From: CAVZMO01 sp963776195 | GTDB taxonomy: Bacteria > Nitrospirota > Thermodesulfovibrionia > Thermodesulfovibrionales > SM23-35 | DNA length: 59,457 nucleotides | Direction: 5' to 3' | Assembly (NCBI GenBank): GCA_963776195.1 | Contig: CAVZMO010000054.1 | Location: 1 to 59,457, forward strand | Part shown: positions 18,442-28,427 of the stretch, one piece after another | How the letters are laid out: every line of letters begins with the position of its first letter | Position numbering within the stretch: position 1 is the first letter of the stretch | Notes under the pieces: generated by a model | Databases searched by the model: none | Told to the model about the DNA's origin: nothing | The model's input: the letters and a program-made list of their open reading frames with translations, nothing else | Translations under genes and position numbers: made by a program

Positions 18442-19517
18442 GGATAATCCAGCGGTATTTTATCAAAGAATTCTTCAAGATACTCGGCATCCTGGCTATG
18501 GGACTTGCGCTGATATTCAGCCTGCTGGACCTCATAGACAAGATCGACGAATTTATGCCCGGCAAGCCCTCCATCGCGCAGCTTATGCTCTATGTTTTGT
18601 TGAATCTTCCGAAATACATTTATTATCTGCTTCCCATGTCTCTGCTCGTATGCAGTCTTTTCGTTTTCAGTCAGGCATCGCGCAATAAGGAGCTTGTGGC
18701 GGTAAAGGCAATGGGGGGAAGACTGAGAAATATTTTTTATCCCTTTATGATCCTGGGCCTCTTATTGAGCGCAACAGGTTTTGTTATCGGAGAGATTGTG
18801 GCACCCGATTTTTCGGAACGATCGAACGAGCTCAAAAACACGCTTATGAAAAGGGACGAAAGACTTTCCTTTCGGGAGGGAACCCTGTGGATGAGGGGAA
18901 CGAACGGGGCTTTCGTGAGGATCGAGCTTTATATCCCGGAGAAAAAATTAGTTAAGGGGATGAGTATATTCGGCGTCAAAAAAAATTTTCTCACGCAAAG
19001 GATAGAAGCGGAAGAGGCGTACTGGACCGGGACCAAAGACGTGAAGGACAGTTGGAAATTCAAAAATGTGACCATCTATGACCTTGAGAAGGGGGAAGTC
19101 ACTCACAGTCCGGAAATGGATTATCCGTATCTGGAGTCTCCGGACCTTTTCAATAAAGGGATAAAAAAGGTTGAGGAGATGGATATCCTTGAGCTCTATA
19201 AATATACAAAGAGACTGAAAGCGGCGGGGTTCAGGGACACAAAACTCATCGTAGACCTGAACTCGAAGGTCTCGTATCCGCTTGCAAACTTTTTTATGTC
19301 GATTCTCGGCGTGGCGCTTTCGGTGATGGGCGGGATCGGAGGCGGAATGTTTGCTGCGGGCATCGGGATACTCATAAGCTTTATTTATTGGCTTTTATAT
19401 ACGTTGATGCTTTCAATGGGTTACACGAGGGTAATCCCGCCGGCTGCCGCCGCTTGGATTGTGCCCGTGTTATTCGGAATCATTGCGGTATATCTCTTCA
19501 GAAGGATACCCGAGTAG
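18438..19517 (+). CDS. lptG: LPS export permease LptG
   Basis: This is the partner permease of LptF. MRIIQRYFIKEFFKIL starts at 18438 in an ATGA overlap with lptF; a start nine bases earlier is possible. The same six-segment layout applies, with a periplasmic domain containing RIELYIPEKKLVKGMSIFG and C-terminal helices rich in Gly (GVALSVMGGIGGGMFAAG). Length is about 359 residues, standard. It is followed after nine bases by the GH57 gene, suggesting co-transcription. Confidence 0.92.
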   Translation: MRIIQRYFIKEFFKILGILAMGLALIFSLLDLIDKIDEFMPGKPSIAQLMLYVLLNLPKYIYYLLPMSLLVCSLFVFSQASRNKELVAVKAMGGRLRNIFYPFMILGLLLSATGFVIGEIVAPDFSERSNELKNTLMKRDERLSFREGTLWMRGTNGAFVRIELYIPEKKLVKGMSIFGVKKNFLTQRIEAEEAYWTGTKDVKDSWKFKNVTIYDLEKGEVTHSPEMDYPYLESPDLFNKGIKKVEEMDILELYKYTKRLKAAGFRDTKLIVDLNSKVSYPLANFFMSILGVALSVMGGIGGGMFAAGIGILISFIYWLLYTLMLSMGYTRVIPPAAAAWIVPVLFGIIAVYLFRRIPE

Positions 19518-19526
19518 GGGGAGCTT

Positions 19527-21140
19527 ATGAAGACTGCGGGTCCTAAAGGTTATCTCTGTCTTTTACTCCATGCCCACTTGCCTTACATCAGACACCCGGA
19601 ACATGATTTTTTCCTCGAAGAGAACTGGCTCTATGAAGCAATGGCAGAAACATATATACCGCTTATCGATGTATTTTCGCGTTTGATAGATGACGGAATA
19701 GATTTCAGGGTGACCCTGTCCTTTAGCCCCACGCTCATAGAGATGTTCAAAGACGACCTGCTCATGGAGAGATATGAAAGACACAGCGAGAGACTCCTCG
19801 AGTTGTCCGAGAGGGAGGCATGGAGAACGAAAAAAGATATTCATTTCGGGCCGGTTGTCCGTATGTATCGGAAAAGATTCCTCAGGGGCAGGCATCTTTT
19901 CGAGGAAGTCTATAAGAAGGACCTTGTTTCTGTCTTACGACAATTACAGGATACCGGGAATATAGAGATTGTCAGCAGTGCCGCAACCCACGCCTTTCTT
20001 CCTAATCTTTCCCTGTATCCCCAGGCGGTAAAGGCCCAGATAAAGATAGGCTCACGGCTGTATAGAAGGAATTTCAACCGAGCTCCCCGAGGCGTCTGGC
20101 TTCCCGAATGCGGTTATATGCCGGGGTTCGACGAGTACATAAAAGAAGATGGTTTGAGGTTTTTTTTCCTGGAAACACATGGAATAATTCATGGGACACC
20201 TCCGCCTCAATATGGGGTATATGCCCCGGTATTGTGCCCTTCGGGTGTTTCGGCATTTGGCAGGGATACGGAAACATCGAAGCAGGTCTGGTCCTCAATG
20301 GGTGGGTATCCGGGCGATCCCGATTATAGGGACTTTTACAGGGATATCGGATTTGACCTGGACCACGAATACACGGGACCATTTCTGCAGCCCTACGGCA
20401 TAAAGACATATACCGGCCTTAAGTATTACAGGATAACCGGAAATACCGACCACAAAGAACCCTATGTAATACAGCGGGCAAAGGAAAAAGCCGCCGAACA
20501 TGCTGCAAATTTTATCATGAACAGAGAGAGACAGGTGAATTTCCTGTCAGAGACACTCGGGATCAGCCCTGTCATTACTGCGATGTACGATGCCGAGCTT
20601 TTCGGTCACTGGTGGTTTGAAGGACCGGATTGGCTTGAAAATATTTTGCGGGGAATCCATTGCGGGCGGAGAAATTTTACAACGATAACACCTGTCGAAT
20701 ATCTGGACTTGCGGAACTATCGGACTCCGGGCTTGCAGGCCTGTGAGCCGTCTATGTCCAGTTGGGGGGAAAGGGGATATAATGAGGTCTGGCTGAACGG
20801 TAGTAACGATTATGTTTACCGGCATCTTCTCAAGGCGGCCGAGCGCATGTTATATCTTGCCGACAGATTTCCCGATGCCGAGGGTATCCTCCTGAGAACG
20901 CTCAATCAGGCTGCAAGAGAAATCCTCCTTTCACAACACAGTGATTGGACATTTATCATGAAGAATAATACCGCTGCCGAATATGCAAGGAAGCGAATAG
21001 AGGCGCACGTCGGAAGATTTTCCTTTCTCCATCATGCGATCATCTCGGGGAATATACCGGGGAAAAGGCTGACAGAAATGGAGGACAAAGACAGGATATT
21101 CGAGGACATCGATTATCGGGTCTTTTCCAGTAAGGGGTAG
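19527..21140 (+). CDS. GH57 1,4-alpha-glucan branching enzyme
   Basis: This GH57-family protein of 537 residues (formerly DUF1957) likely makes alpha-1,6 branches in glycogen. It starts with the N-terminal HAHLPYIRHPEH. The nucleophile Glu sits in WLPECGYMPG near residue 191 and the general-acid Asp in YDAELFGHWWFEGPDWL near residue 354. The substrate-loop sequence FGRDTETSKQVWSS is typical of the branching-enzyme subgroup. A C-terminal helical domain follows, as expected. A TAGGGGGAG ribosome site precedes the ATG. It sits right after lptG, with no other glycogen genes in the window. Confidence 0.9.
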   Translation: MKTAGPKGYLCLLLHAHLPYIRHPEHDFFLEENWLYEAMAETYIPLIDVFSRLIDDGIDFRVTLSFSPTLIEMFKDDLLMERYERHSERLLELSEREAWRTKKDIHFGPVVRMYRKRFLRGRHLFEEVYKKDLVSVLRQLQDTGNIEIVSSAATHAFLPNLSLYPQAVKAQIKIGSRLYRRNFNRAPRGVWLPECGYMPGFDEYIKEDGLRFFFLETHGIIHGTPPPQYGVYAPVLCPSGVSAFGRDTETSKQVWSSMGGYPGDPDYRDFYRDIGFDLDHEYTGPFLQPYGIKTYTGLKYYRITGNTDHKEPYVIQRAKEKAAEHAANFIMNRERQVNFLSETLGISPVITAMYDAELFGHWWFEGPDWLENILRGIHCGRRNFTTITPVEYLDLRNYRTPGLQACEPSMSSWGERGYNEVWLNGSNDYVYRHLLKAAERMLYLADRFPDAEGILLRTLNQAAREILLSQHSDWTFIMKNNTAAEYARKRIEAHVGRFSFLHHAIISGNIPGKRLTEMEDKDRIFEDIDYRVFSSKG

Positions 21141-21159
21141 GCGGTAGACTACTATAAGA

Positions 21160-22066
21160 TTACGTCAGCAGCTTATCGAACGGAAAGGCCCTCAGGAATG
21201 TCAGAAATTCCTCGAGTGAATTTGATGAAACCGAATTCTTGTTTACGACGAGAGAAAAGTCCCTTACCATCTTTTCCTCTTTGATAGCCGAGAAGGCGTA
21301 AGGTGCCATATTTGTTTTCTTTTCGCGCTGCCCAGCGCGAGATAATAGAGACCCCCAAGCCATTTTCGACCGCATCTTTTATGGCCTCCGTACTTCCAAG
21401 GATGGTAGAAATCTTCATGTCGTGGGGTGTAATGCCGTGCCTGCCAAGGAACTTTTCGATGATCTGTCTCGTTCCGGAGCCTGCCTCTCTGAAGATAAAC
21501 GGCTCTTTAACAAGTTCCGATATGGATACATCTTTTCTCTTTGCCCAGGGATGTTCCGGTGGCACGATCAGCAAGAGTTCATCGGAGAGCAGTTTCTTGA
21601 CTGTTATCTTCTGTCTCGAAATATCTCCTTCAACCAGACCGACATCGATACTGCCCGAATTGAGCAGTTCGATGACCCGTTTTGTATTGCTCACGTGGAG
21701 ATATATCTTCATCTTGGGGTGCGTGCGCCTGAATTCCGTAATGACGGTCGGAAGGATGTAATTACCTATGTTCGAACCCGCACCGATGGTTAGACTGCCT
21801 TTTAAAATGCCTGTCTGTTTTCCGATAGCCTTCTCTGCAGAGGCATAGAGCGCAAGAATTTCTTTTGCATATTTATAAAGAGTTTCTCCTGCCAGGGTAA
21901 GGGTAACAGTGCTCGATGATCTATCGAACAATTTCGTTTCATATTTTTCTTCGAGGGCCTGAATCTGAAGGCTTACTGCAGGCTGTGTGAGATGGATAAT
22001 CTCGGATGTTTTTGAAAAACTCTTTGTTTCAGCTACCGTGCAGAAGACTTTCAGCTTATGTTCCAT
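21160..22066 (-). CDS. LysR-family regulator (frameshift near 21287)
   Basis: This is a LysR-type transcriptional regulator with an N-terminal winged helix (residues 1-60, TKSFSKTSEIIHLTQPAVSLQIQ, shown in part) and a periplasmic-binding-like effector domain (GAGSNIGNYILPTVI, GLVEGDI, FIFREAGSGTR). The main frame loses homology after YGTLRLL; the next frame continues AIKEEKMVRDFSLVVNK and ends AFPFDKLLT at 21160. Removing one base near 21287 gives about 302 residues. GGAGGG lies upstream of the ATG at 22066. It resembles CysL/CysB-like regulators of assimilation genes, but the target is unknown. The next gene on this strand upstream is rnpB. Confidence 0.85.
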
Positions 22067-22148
22067 GCATACCCTCCAAGAACTGAGTCAAAAAGCTATA
22101 GAAAAAATTGTCTAAAACTCTTTACTTTTTACCTTTACCTTATTAATT

Positions 22149-22676
22149 GTCGGAGCAGGCTGTAAGCCGAGTTCTGTTTATATGGTCATTCATCTCGGGA
22201 CCGGTATTGCTACCGGACTCCTGCGGTCATTACCCGTTCCGCCTCCCTTCCGCATGCGCGAAGGGATTTGAATGGGCCATTCTCAAAGCGGAACCTATTC
22301 GACCTTGCTCAAGGCGGGGTTTTCCAAGCTTGAGATGTCGCCATCTCACCTGGTGAGCTCTTACCTCACCTTTTCACCCTTACCTACCGAGGCCAAACCT
22401 CAGAGTTAAAAGTTACGAGTTAAGAGTTAAGATACTAACTTTCAACTTTTCACTTCTCACTCCCGCCGAAGGCGGGTAGGCGGTTTCCCTTTCTGTGGCA
22501 CTTTCCTTAGGGTTGCCCCCAGTCGCTGTTAACGACCACCTTGCCCTGTAGAGCTCGGACTTTCCTCCCCGCCCGGCTATATCCGGAGTGGAACGTTATG
22601 AGTTAAGAGGCATTAACCTCCAACTTTTCACTTCCTACTTCCAAGCGAACGGGGCGACCACGCGTCCTGCTCCGAC
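22149..22676 (-). ncRNA. rnpB: RNase P RNA, type A, enlarged
   Basis: This is the catalytic RNA of RNase P. The ends pair as the P1 helix (GTCGGAGCAGG at 22149-22159 with CCTGCTCCGAC at 22666-22676). On the minus strand the conserved core is visible: GAGGAAAGTCCGAGCTC (near 22560), GGGCAACCCTAAGGAAAGTG (near 22510) and the 3' tail ending in the P1 strand. At about 528 bases it is longer than the usual 350-450. Two AT-rich insertions containing AGTTAAAAGTT-like repeats account for the excess: about 22400-22470, where P12 would lie, and about 22590-22640, where P3 would lie. Confidence 0.95.
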
Positions 22677-22804
22677 ATATAATTTTATTTTATCATTATA
22701 TAATAAATACTAAAAATTGTAAAAGGAATAATTTTTACTTATACCTAAAGGGAGTGTCGTGAATAGGGTGGGCCAGAAACAGCTTGTCTGATATGCGAAG
22801 ACTA

Positions 22805-23513
22805 TTACTGAGTGTTTTTATAATACAGTATTCTGCGGCACTGAGGGCAATGGAGGATCTCTTCGTTCTTTTTCAGTTCCACAAAGAGCTGGGGAGGTAT
22901 GTTCATATTGCAACCCTGGCATATTTCATTCTTAGCCTCAACCACCGCAATCCGTTGCAGGCTTCGATCAGGATAAGGTACTCGCTATAAATATCCCTGT
23001 CGATGGTTTCCGCAATCTTTGCCCTTGATTTCTGCGCGATCGAAAGCTCTTTTTCGACCTCCGACCTTTCGCCTTCGATTTTCTTCTTTAATGCTTCGAT
23101 CTTTTCACCGTCGGCTTTGAATTTCGGTTCCTCTGATTTTATCTGTTTTGAGGCCGCGTCCAGTTCTTCCATAATGAGAAGTATCTCATCCTCTACTGCG
23201 GAGCGTTCCTTTTCGATTGATTCTATTTCTTTAAGGAGGGCCTGGTATTCTTTGTTTGTTTTTATCTCCGTGGTGCGTGCCTTCAATTTCTTGATCTTTT
23301 CATCTATGTCGTCGAGCGCCCTTTCCTTGTCGCGTTTCTTTTTTTCGAGGGCGTCAAACTTTTGTTTACGATATTCAGAGTCTTTTCAAATTCCTTGAAG
23401 GGCAGTTCCGCCTCCGCTATCTTCCGAGGGAACTCTTCGATCACTCGGTTTATTGCGAAGATTGCAGAATCAATCTGTTGAAGGCGCATCAAGCGTTCAA
23501 GTTGTTCGTTCAT
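22805..23513 (-). CDS. C4-type zinc-ribbon coiled-coil protein (two frameshifts)
   Basis: An N-terminal frame from 23513 (NEQLERLMRLQQIDSAI) shifts near 23368 into FDALEKKKRDKERALDDID, then a long coiled coil, then shifts again near 22968 into AVVEAKNEICQGCNMNIPPQ. It ends with the second Cys pair HCPQCRRILYY and a stop at 22805. The assembled protein of about 235 residues is a long helical hairpin with a C-terminal CxxC...CxxC zinc ribbon (zf-RING_7, C4-type family), widely conserved and possibly nucleic-acid binding. Both shifts are single bases, the first in an AAA run. It often neighbours NIF3-like genes, and one lies in this window (27010-27981). Confidence 0.85.
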
Positions 23514-23552
23514 CCGTTTCCTTCCACCCTTCCAGGGTTACAGAGAATTGTA

Positions 23553-23628
23553 TGGTGGGCCCACCAGGACTCGAACCTGGGACCAACCGGTTATGAGCCG
23601 GTAGCTCTACCAACTGAGCTATGGGCCC
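23553..23628 (-). tRNA. tRNA with CAT anticodon (Met or Ile2)
   Basis: A 76-base cloverleaf is on the minus strand. The acceptor stem GGGCCCA pairs with TGGGCCC, CCA is encoded, the D arm is GCTC/GAGC, the anticodon stem ACCGG/CCGGT carries loop CTCATAA (anticodon CAT), and the T arm is CCAGG/CCTGG with loop TTCGAGT. CAT tRNAs can be elongator Met, initiator Met or lysidine-modified Ile2. The intact first acceptor pair argues against initiator. Met and Ile2 cannot be separated by eye. Confidence 0.96.
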
Positions 23629-23770
23629 GTCTTTAAAAAGACAGCGAAAGATTCAGAGATCAATAGTTATTCTCATGACGTATAAGCTCGGGAATGATCA
23701 TTTCGTCAAAACGAAAATGAATAACTGCTGACCGACAACTTTTTACTATAAACTTCTCAGGCATTCGAGG

Positions 23771-25328
23771 TCAAGGTTTTTCGATAAATTCCCTGAGCCA
23801 TTTGCTTCGTGAAGGATGTTTTAGTTTTCTTATTGCCTTGACTTCGATCTGACGTATTCTTTCACGGGTCACGTCGAACTCGATGCCCACCTCCTCGAGG
23901 GTAAGGGGGCTGTCCACGCCTATACCGAACCTTTGTCCTGATGACCTTTTCTTCTTTCGGGGGAAGCGAGCCCAGTATCTTGTCTATCTTCTTTTTCATG
24001 TCGTCCCTGATGGCAAAATCAAGAGGGGACGGCATCGCCTTATCCTCGATAAAGTCTCTGAGGTGACTGTCCTCCTCACCGACCGGCGTTTCGAGGGACA
24101 CGGGCTCTTTTGATATTTTGAGTATCCCCGCCACCTTTTCGACCGGCATTTTCAGTTCCCCTGAAATCTCAAGTGGTGTCGGTTCTCTTCCCAGGACCTG
24201 TACAAGCTCACGTGCCACCCTTGTTATCTTGTTAATCGTTTCAACCATGTGAACGGGAATCCTGATCGTCCTCGATTGGTCCGCGAGTGCCCGTGTTATC
24301 GCCTGTCTGATCCACCACGTCGCATAGGTGCTGAATTTATATCCGCGCCTGTACTCAAACTTGTCGACAGCTCTCATGAGACCGCTGTTCCCCTCCTGTA
24401 TGAGGTCAGAGAAGCTTAAACCACGGCCTAAATATCGTTTTGCGATGCTGATAACGAGGCGTAAATTAGCTTCTATCATGGTCTTTCTCGCTTCGAACAC
24501 TTCCTGCTCCCCCTGCATAAAAATCCGCAACGCCTTTTTCATTTCTGAGGATTTCATCCCGAACAAGATTTCTTTCTCCTCGATCTTCTTTTTCTGCGAC
24601 CGGAGCTCTTTTGCCATGTCGGATTTCGGATCCATCCGCTTTCTGCTCATCTGGACCATCTTCTTCTGCAGATCTTCGACCTCTTCAACCGATTTTTTCA
24701 ATTCCTCCGAGAAGGCCATGATAACGTCGTCCTTTAAACGGAGATCCCGTACCTTTTCGAGAATACGGTTTCGGTTCTCTTCGAGCAATTTGATGAGCGA
24801 ACGGGAATCTTTTGTTCCTCCCTTGAGGGAAGGTTTTGCTGGATCCGGTTTGTCCGCAGATGACGTTTCTTTCAGCTTTTTCAGATATGATTTTCTCTTT
24901 TTATTCAGCATGTCTATCTCTCTTGTAATTTCGAAAAACCTTTTGCTCTCGGATTGCAGTTCTTCCTCGGTCTCTTCTTCGATCTGGATGACTTCCGTAA
25001 GCGGGACCTCGCCGTCAATAGCTATCCGACCCATGGTGACAAGTTTGCTCAAAACGAAGGGAAGCGAAAATATTACCCTGTACACCTTCTCCTGTCCTTT
25101 TTCCATTTTTTTGGAGACCCCGATTTCTCCTTCTCTTGTCAGCAGTGGAACGCTGCTCATCTCCTTCAGGTAGATACGGACAGGGTCTTTTTCGCCTTCT
25201 ATAAATCCCGTGGTCTTTTCCTCGTCTTCCGCCGATTTTTCATCGATCTCCGCATCTAAAAGAGGATCATTTCTATTCTCATCATACTCGTCATCCAAGT
25301 GATCAAAATAGTCAAAATAATTTTTCAT
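23771..25328 (-). CDS. rpoD: RNA polymerase primary sigma factor (frameshift near 23936)
   Basis: This is the sigma-70 housekeeping factor that directs RNA polymerase to -35/-10 promoters. Region 1.2 (DPVRIYLKEMSSVPLLTREGE, shown in part) is followed by a charged spacer, region 2 (NLRLVISIAKRYLGRGL, DLIQEGNSGLMRAVDKFEY, YATWWIRQAI) and region 3. The main frame fails at EEKVIRT, in region 4. The next frame gives RFGIGVDSPLTLEEVG, TRERIRQIEVKAIRKLKHP and the stop at 23771. Dropping one A from an AAA run restores about 518 residues with the full region 4.2 helix-turn-helix. As it is essential, this is almost surely a consensus error. Its ATG overlaps the dnaG stop by four bases. Confidence 0.95.
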
Positions 25329-27013
25329 GGATTGGCCCCTTTGATAAATCTGCGTTTTTCTTTCAGTAATGAATTATGCAGTACCGCGTCATCAGGTTCC
25401 TTCGCATCTGCCAGCTTTTTTCTCTCCTCAAAGCCCTTATAAGCGATTGTTTGCAAGCAATCGTCGATGTTTTGGTCGGCCAGTTCCGGATCAAATCCGG
25501 GATCGACGGAGAATTTTGTAATCAGTGCGCGTTCCGTATCGGCGGCGTTATCGAGCAGAGCGGTTATGCTCATCTTATCGCCAAGCATCTGCATTTTACG
25601 AAAAAGGGACCTGACGGTCTCATCCTTGATGTCTTCGATGTTGAATCTCGAAAGCACGCTTTCGGCTTTTTCAGGGAATGAGACGATCGCACTCAGAAGG
25701 AGAAGCTCTTCCCGGTGTGACGGCGTTATGATTGATTTCATGCCTTGAACAGACTGTGAACCTGTTTTTTTCTTTATCCTTTCAAGTTCGCTTCTCAAGG
25801 CCGGCTCACTTATCCTTGATCTGTCGGCGAGTTCTCCGAGCATTTCCTCTGCCCTCAGAATATCCTTCACGCTTGCGACCATGCCGAGTACCTCTCTCGC
25901 CTGGTCTGTCATGTCTCCTTTTGAAGTATTCAGGAGAAACTCTATCATTGACAGTGCATCGGTAAGCATCTTCTGAAAGGGCAGGTCTCCGTTTTTTCTC
26001 AAGAAGCTGTCGGGATCTTCGCCTTCAGGCAACAACAGCACCTTTGCCTTGAAGCCGTTCTCGCAAAGGATCGCCAGAGATCTTCTGGCGGCGGAAATGC
26101 CCGCAGGGTCGCCGTCAAATACCAGGACAACCTTGTCTGTCAATATTTTGAGTTTCTGAAGATGCTTTGATGTCAGGGCCGTGCCCAGCGGCGCCACGGT
26201 ATTCTTAAAACCGTACTGATGGCACATGACTGTATCGAGATATCCCTCAACGATGACGGCATAACCTTTCTTCCTTATTTCATCCTTTGAGAGGTTTGTT
26301 GCGAATAGAGTTTCGCCCTTCTTGAATACCTCGGTCTCCGGGGAATTGACATACTTGGGCAGGGAATTATCCATGACCCTGCCGCCAAAGGCGATAACAT
26401 CGTTTTTGAGGTTCCATATCGGAAAGATGATACGTCTTCTGAAGGAATCTCTGAAACCCTTCCCGTCAGCAACAATAAGCCCTGCCTTCTGTATGAGAGA
26501 ATCGGTATGACCGGTCTTTTTCAAATGACTAAAAAGGGCGTCCCACTGATCGGGTGCATAGCCTATCGAGAAACTCTTCAGGGATTCTTCGCTGATACCT
26601 CTCTTTTTGAGATAGTCAAGGGGAGCTTTTGAGCTGTTAAGATTCTTTATGAAAAATTTCATGGCTTCTGTGTTGATTTGGAGTATCTTTTCGCGCTTGA
26701 TGGAAAAGTCCTTATCGGGTCGAAAATCCGCTGTTTTGATTCCTGCTTTCTTGGCGATATACCTCAATGCTTCGCTGAAGGAAAGGTTCTCATGCTTCAT
26801 CAGAAAACTGACCACGTCGCCGCCTGCGCCGCATCCGAAGCAGTGAAATATCTGTTTTGTCTGGCTGACCGTGAAGGAAGGTGTCTTTTCGGAATGGAAC
26901 GGACAGAGGCCTTTATAGTTCTGGCCCGATTTTTTTAACGGGACATAATCGGAGATGAACTCGACGATGTCTATCCGTGACTTTATTTCTTCGAGCAGGC
27001 CTTCCGAGTTCAT
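25325..27013 (-). CDS. dnaG: DNA primase
   Basis: This makes RNA primers for replication. The N-terminal CHC2 zinc finger has CPFHSEKTPSF and HCFGCGAGGDV (residues 38-65). The TOPRIM core shows EGYLDTVMCHQYGF and DGDPAGISAARR. The C-terminal helicase-interaction domain is short and divergent. Length 562 is normal. It is coupled by ATGA overlap to the NIF3-like gene upstream and to rpoD downstream, matching the classic rpsU-dnaG-rpoD operon. Confidence 0.97.
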   Translation of the reverse strand: MNSEGLLEEIKSRIDIVEFISDYVPLKKSGQNYKGLCPFHSEKTPSFTVSQTKQIFHCFGCGAGGDVVSFLMKHENLSFSEALRYIAKKAGIKTADFRPDKDFSIKREKILQINTEAMKFFIKNLNSSKAPLDYLKKRGISEESLKSFSIGYAPDQWDALFSHLKKTGHTDSLIQKAGLIVADGKGFRDSFRRRIIFPIWNLKNDVIAFGGRVMDNSLPKYVNSPETEVFKKGETLFATNLSKDEIRKKGYAVIVEGYLDTVMCHQYGFKNTVAPLGTALTSKHLQKLKILTDKVVLVFDGDPAGISAARRSLAILCENGFKAKVLLLPEGEDPDSFLRKNGDLPFQKMLTDALSMIEFLLNTSKGDMTDQAREVLGMVASVKDILRAEEMLGELADRSRISEPALRSELERIKKKTGSQSVQGMKSIITPSHREELLLLSAIVSFPEKAESVLSRFNIEDIKDETVRSLFRKMQMLGDKMSITALLDNAADTERALITKFSVDPGFDPELADQNIDDCLQTIAYKGFEERKKLADAKEPDDAVLHNSLLKEKRRFIKGANP

Positions 27014-27981
27014 TCAGCCTTTTTTTGAAGTCGACTGAATCTTCTGAAGCCGGAGCATTCAAGTATCTCGAGGGGATTGTCTTTCGATGTCTCGTCTATG
27101 AGCAGGTTCAGGCCGAGGTTGTCACTTGAGATGTGTCCGGCAACGACAACATTCAGATGGCTTTTCTCGGCCTCTTTCCGGTGTTCCTCGCTGATATGCA
27201 TTGCCACGATGGTACTCACCCCGCTGTTTGTGAGGCTTTGGAATATCCCCTTTGCCCCTTCGGTGCCACCGGTCATATCAACAAAGATCTTTCCGGCCTT
27301 CCTCTTCTTGAAGCCAAGGACGATCTTAGGTCCAACACCTTGCATTCCCGCTGTTTTGTATTCAGGTATGTCCCGGAGCACATCAACGACATCGGATACG
27401 AAATCGGGTCTGTTTCGATCAAAGAGCCGCTGGAGGTGTGTTGCAACCATATTGTCGGCGGGCGTGTGGAGACAGAGAAAAGGAATGCCTAAGAGTTTTG
27501 CTGTATCGACAGCCCGTGCATGATTGGCCGGCATCAGTTTTCTTTCGACTTCTTTTATCCTTCCGTCCATGAGATCCTCGGCGACATTTATGGGGACGCC
27601 GAACATACTCAATATATCTGACTGCATATGCATCACACCGTAGAGGTCTGCGTAAGCCCTGCCGGAAGGGTGGTGTGACAGGAGGAGGTCTATTTTTCTT
27701 CCCTTTGACCTGAGGTTGTCGGCAAGCAGCGCTTCCGCCGCGTCGATATCTATGCCGACAAGGACACTTCCTATCTCCTCGTCTTCGGAACCGAAAAGAA
27801 TCCTCGAATCCGAATAAGGGTTTTGAAGGGACTCGGGGTCAAAAAATTCCTTTTCTTTAGGCTTGAGGTTGTCGAGGTGCTTTTTTCGGGTTTCAAGCTC
27901 TTTCAGAACGACATCTCTGCCGCGGGGATCATTTTCTATCCCGGCTGTTATGGCTCTTTTGTAAATTTCTCCGAGCTTCAT
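27010..27981 (-). CDS. NIF3/DUF34-like metal-binding protein
   Basis: This protein of 323 residues is related to the Nif3/YbgI family, which bind a di-metal site; function is not settled. Expected metal-ligand regions are visible: LLLSHHPSGRAY near residue 100 and VVVAGHISSDNLGLN near residue 280, with EDLMDGR between. It lies in a four-gene overlap series (ATGA with yqeY and with dnaG), so it is translated with the replication and transcription operon. This long variant is common in the same locus in Nitrospirota-like genomes, from memory. Confidence 0.8.
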   Translation of the reverse strand: MKLGEIYKRAITAGIENDPRGRDVVLKELETRKKHLDNLKPKEKEFFDPESLQNPYSDSRILFGSEDEEIGSVLVGIDIDAAEALLADNLRSKGRKIDLLLSHHPSGRAYADLYGVMHMQSDILSMFGVPINVAEDLMDGRIKEVERKLMPANHARAVDTAKLLGIPFLCLHTPADNMVATHLQRLFDRNRPDFVSDVVDVLRDIPEYKTAGMQGVGPKIVLGFKKRKAGKIFVDMTGGTEGAKGIFQSLTNSGVSTIVAMHISEEHRKEAEKSHLNVVVAGHISSDNLGLNLLIDETSKDNPLEILECSGFRRFSRLQKKAE

Positions 27982-28427
27982 GCGCTTTCTAAAAGATCCT
28001 TTACTCGTTGGCCCACGATCTTTCCGTCGGCAGTGCCTTTCGCGCGGGACATAACAAGGCGCATGACCTTACCCATGTCTTTGAGACCCTCGGCTGAAAT
28101 CTCCTTGATCGCCCCTATGATGATGCCGTCGAGTTCTTCAGGAGTAAGCTGTTTCGGAAGGTATGACTGGAGAATAATCAGTTCCAGTCTCTCTTTTTCC
28201 GCGAGGTCCTCTCTTCCACCCTTCGAAAACTGTTCGATCGATTCTCTTCTCTGTTTTGCAGCGGTAGAGAGAACTGCGGAAACGTCCTCTTCGGAGAGAT
28301 CTCCCCCCTTGTCTATCTGTCTGTTCTTCAGTGCAGCCTTGGTCATCCTGAGAACAGAAACCTTTAAATTGTCCGATGCTTTAAGAGCTGCCTTTAAATC
28401 ATCGTCAAGTCTTTGCAGAAAAGACAT
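27978..28427 (-). CDS. GatB/YqeY domain protein
   Basis: This stand-alone YqeY protein of 149 residues resembles the tRNA-binding tail domain of GatB. It starts LQRLDDDLKAALKASDNLKVSVLRM and contains the typical LQSYLPKQLTPEEL and GKVMRLVMSRAKGTADGK. Its molecular role is unclear; a tRNA or amidotransferase link is suggested by the domain. It overlaps the rpsU stop by one base (TAATG) and the NIF3-like gene by ATGA. Confidence 0.92.
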   Translation of the reverse strand: MSFLQRLDDDLKAALKASDNLKVSVLRMTKAALKNRQIDKGGDLSEEDVSAVLSTAAKQRRESIEQFSKGGREDLAEKERLELIILQSYLPKQLTPEELDGIIIGAIKEISAEGLKDMGKVMRLVMSRAKGTADGKIVGQRVKDLLESA

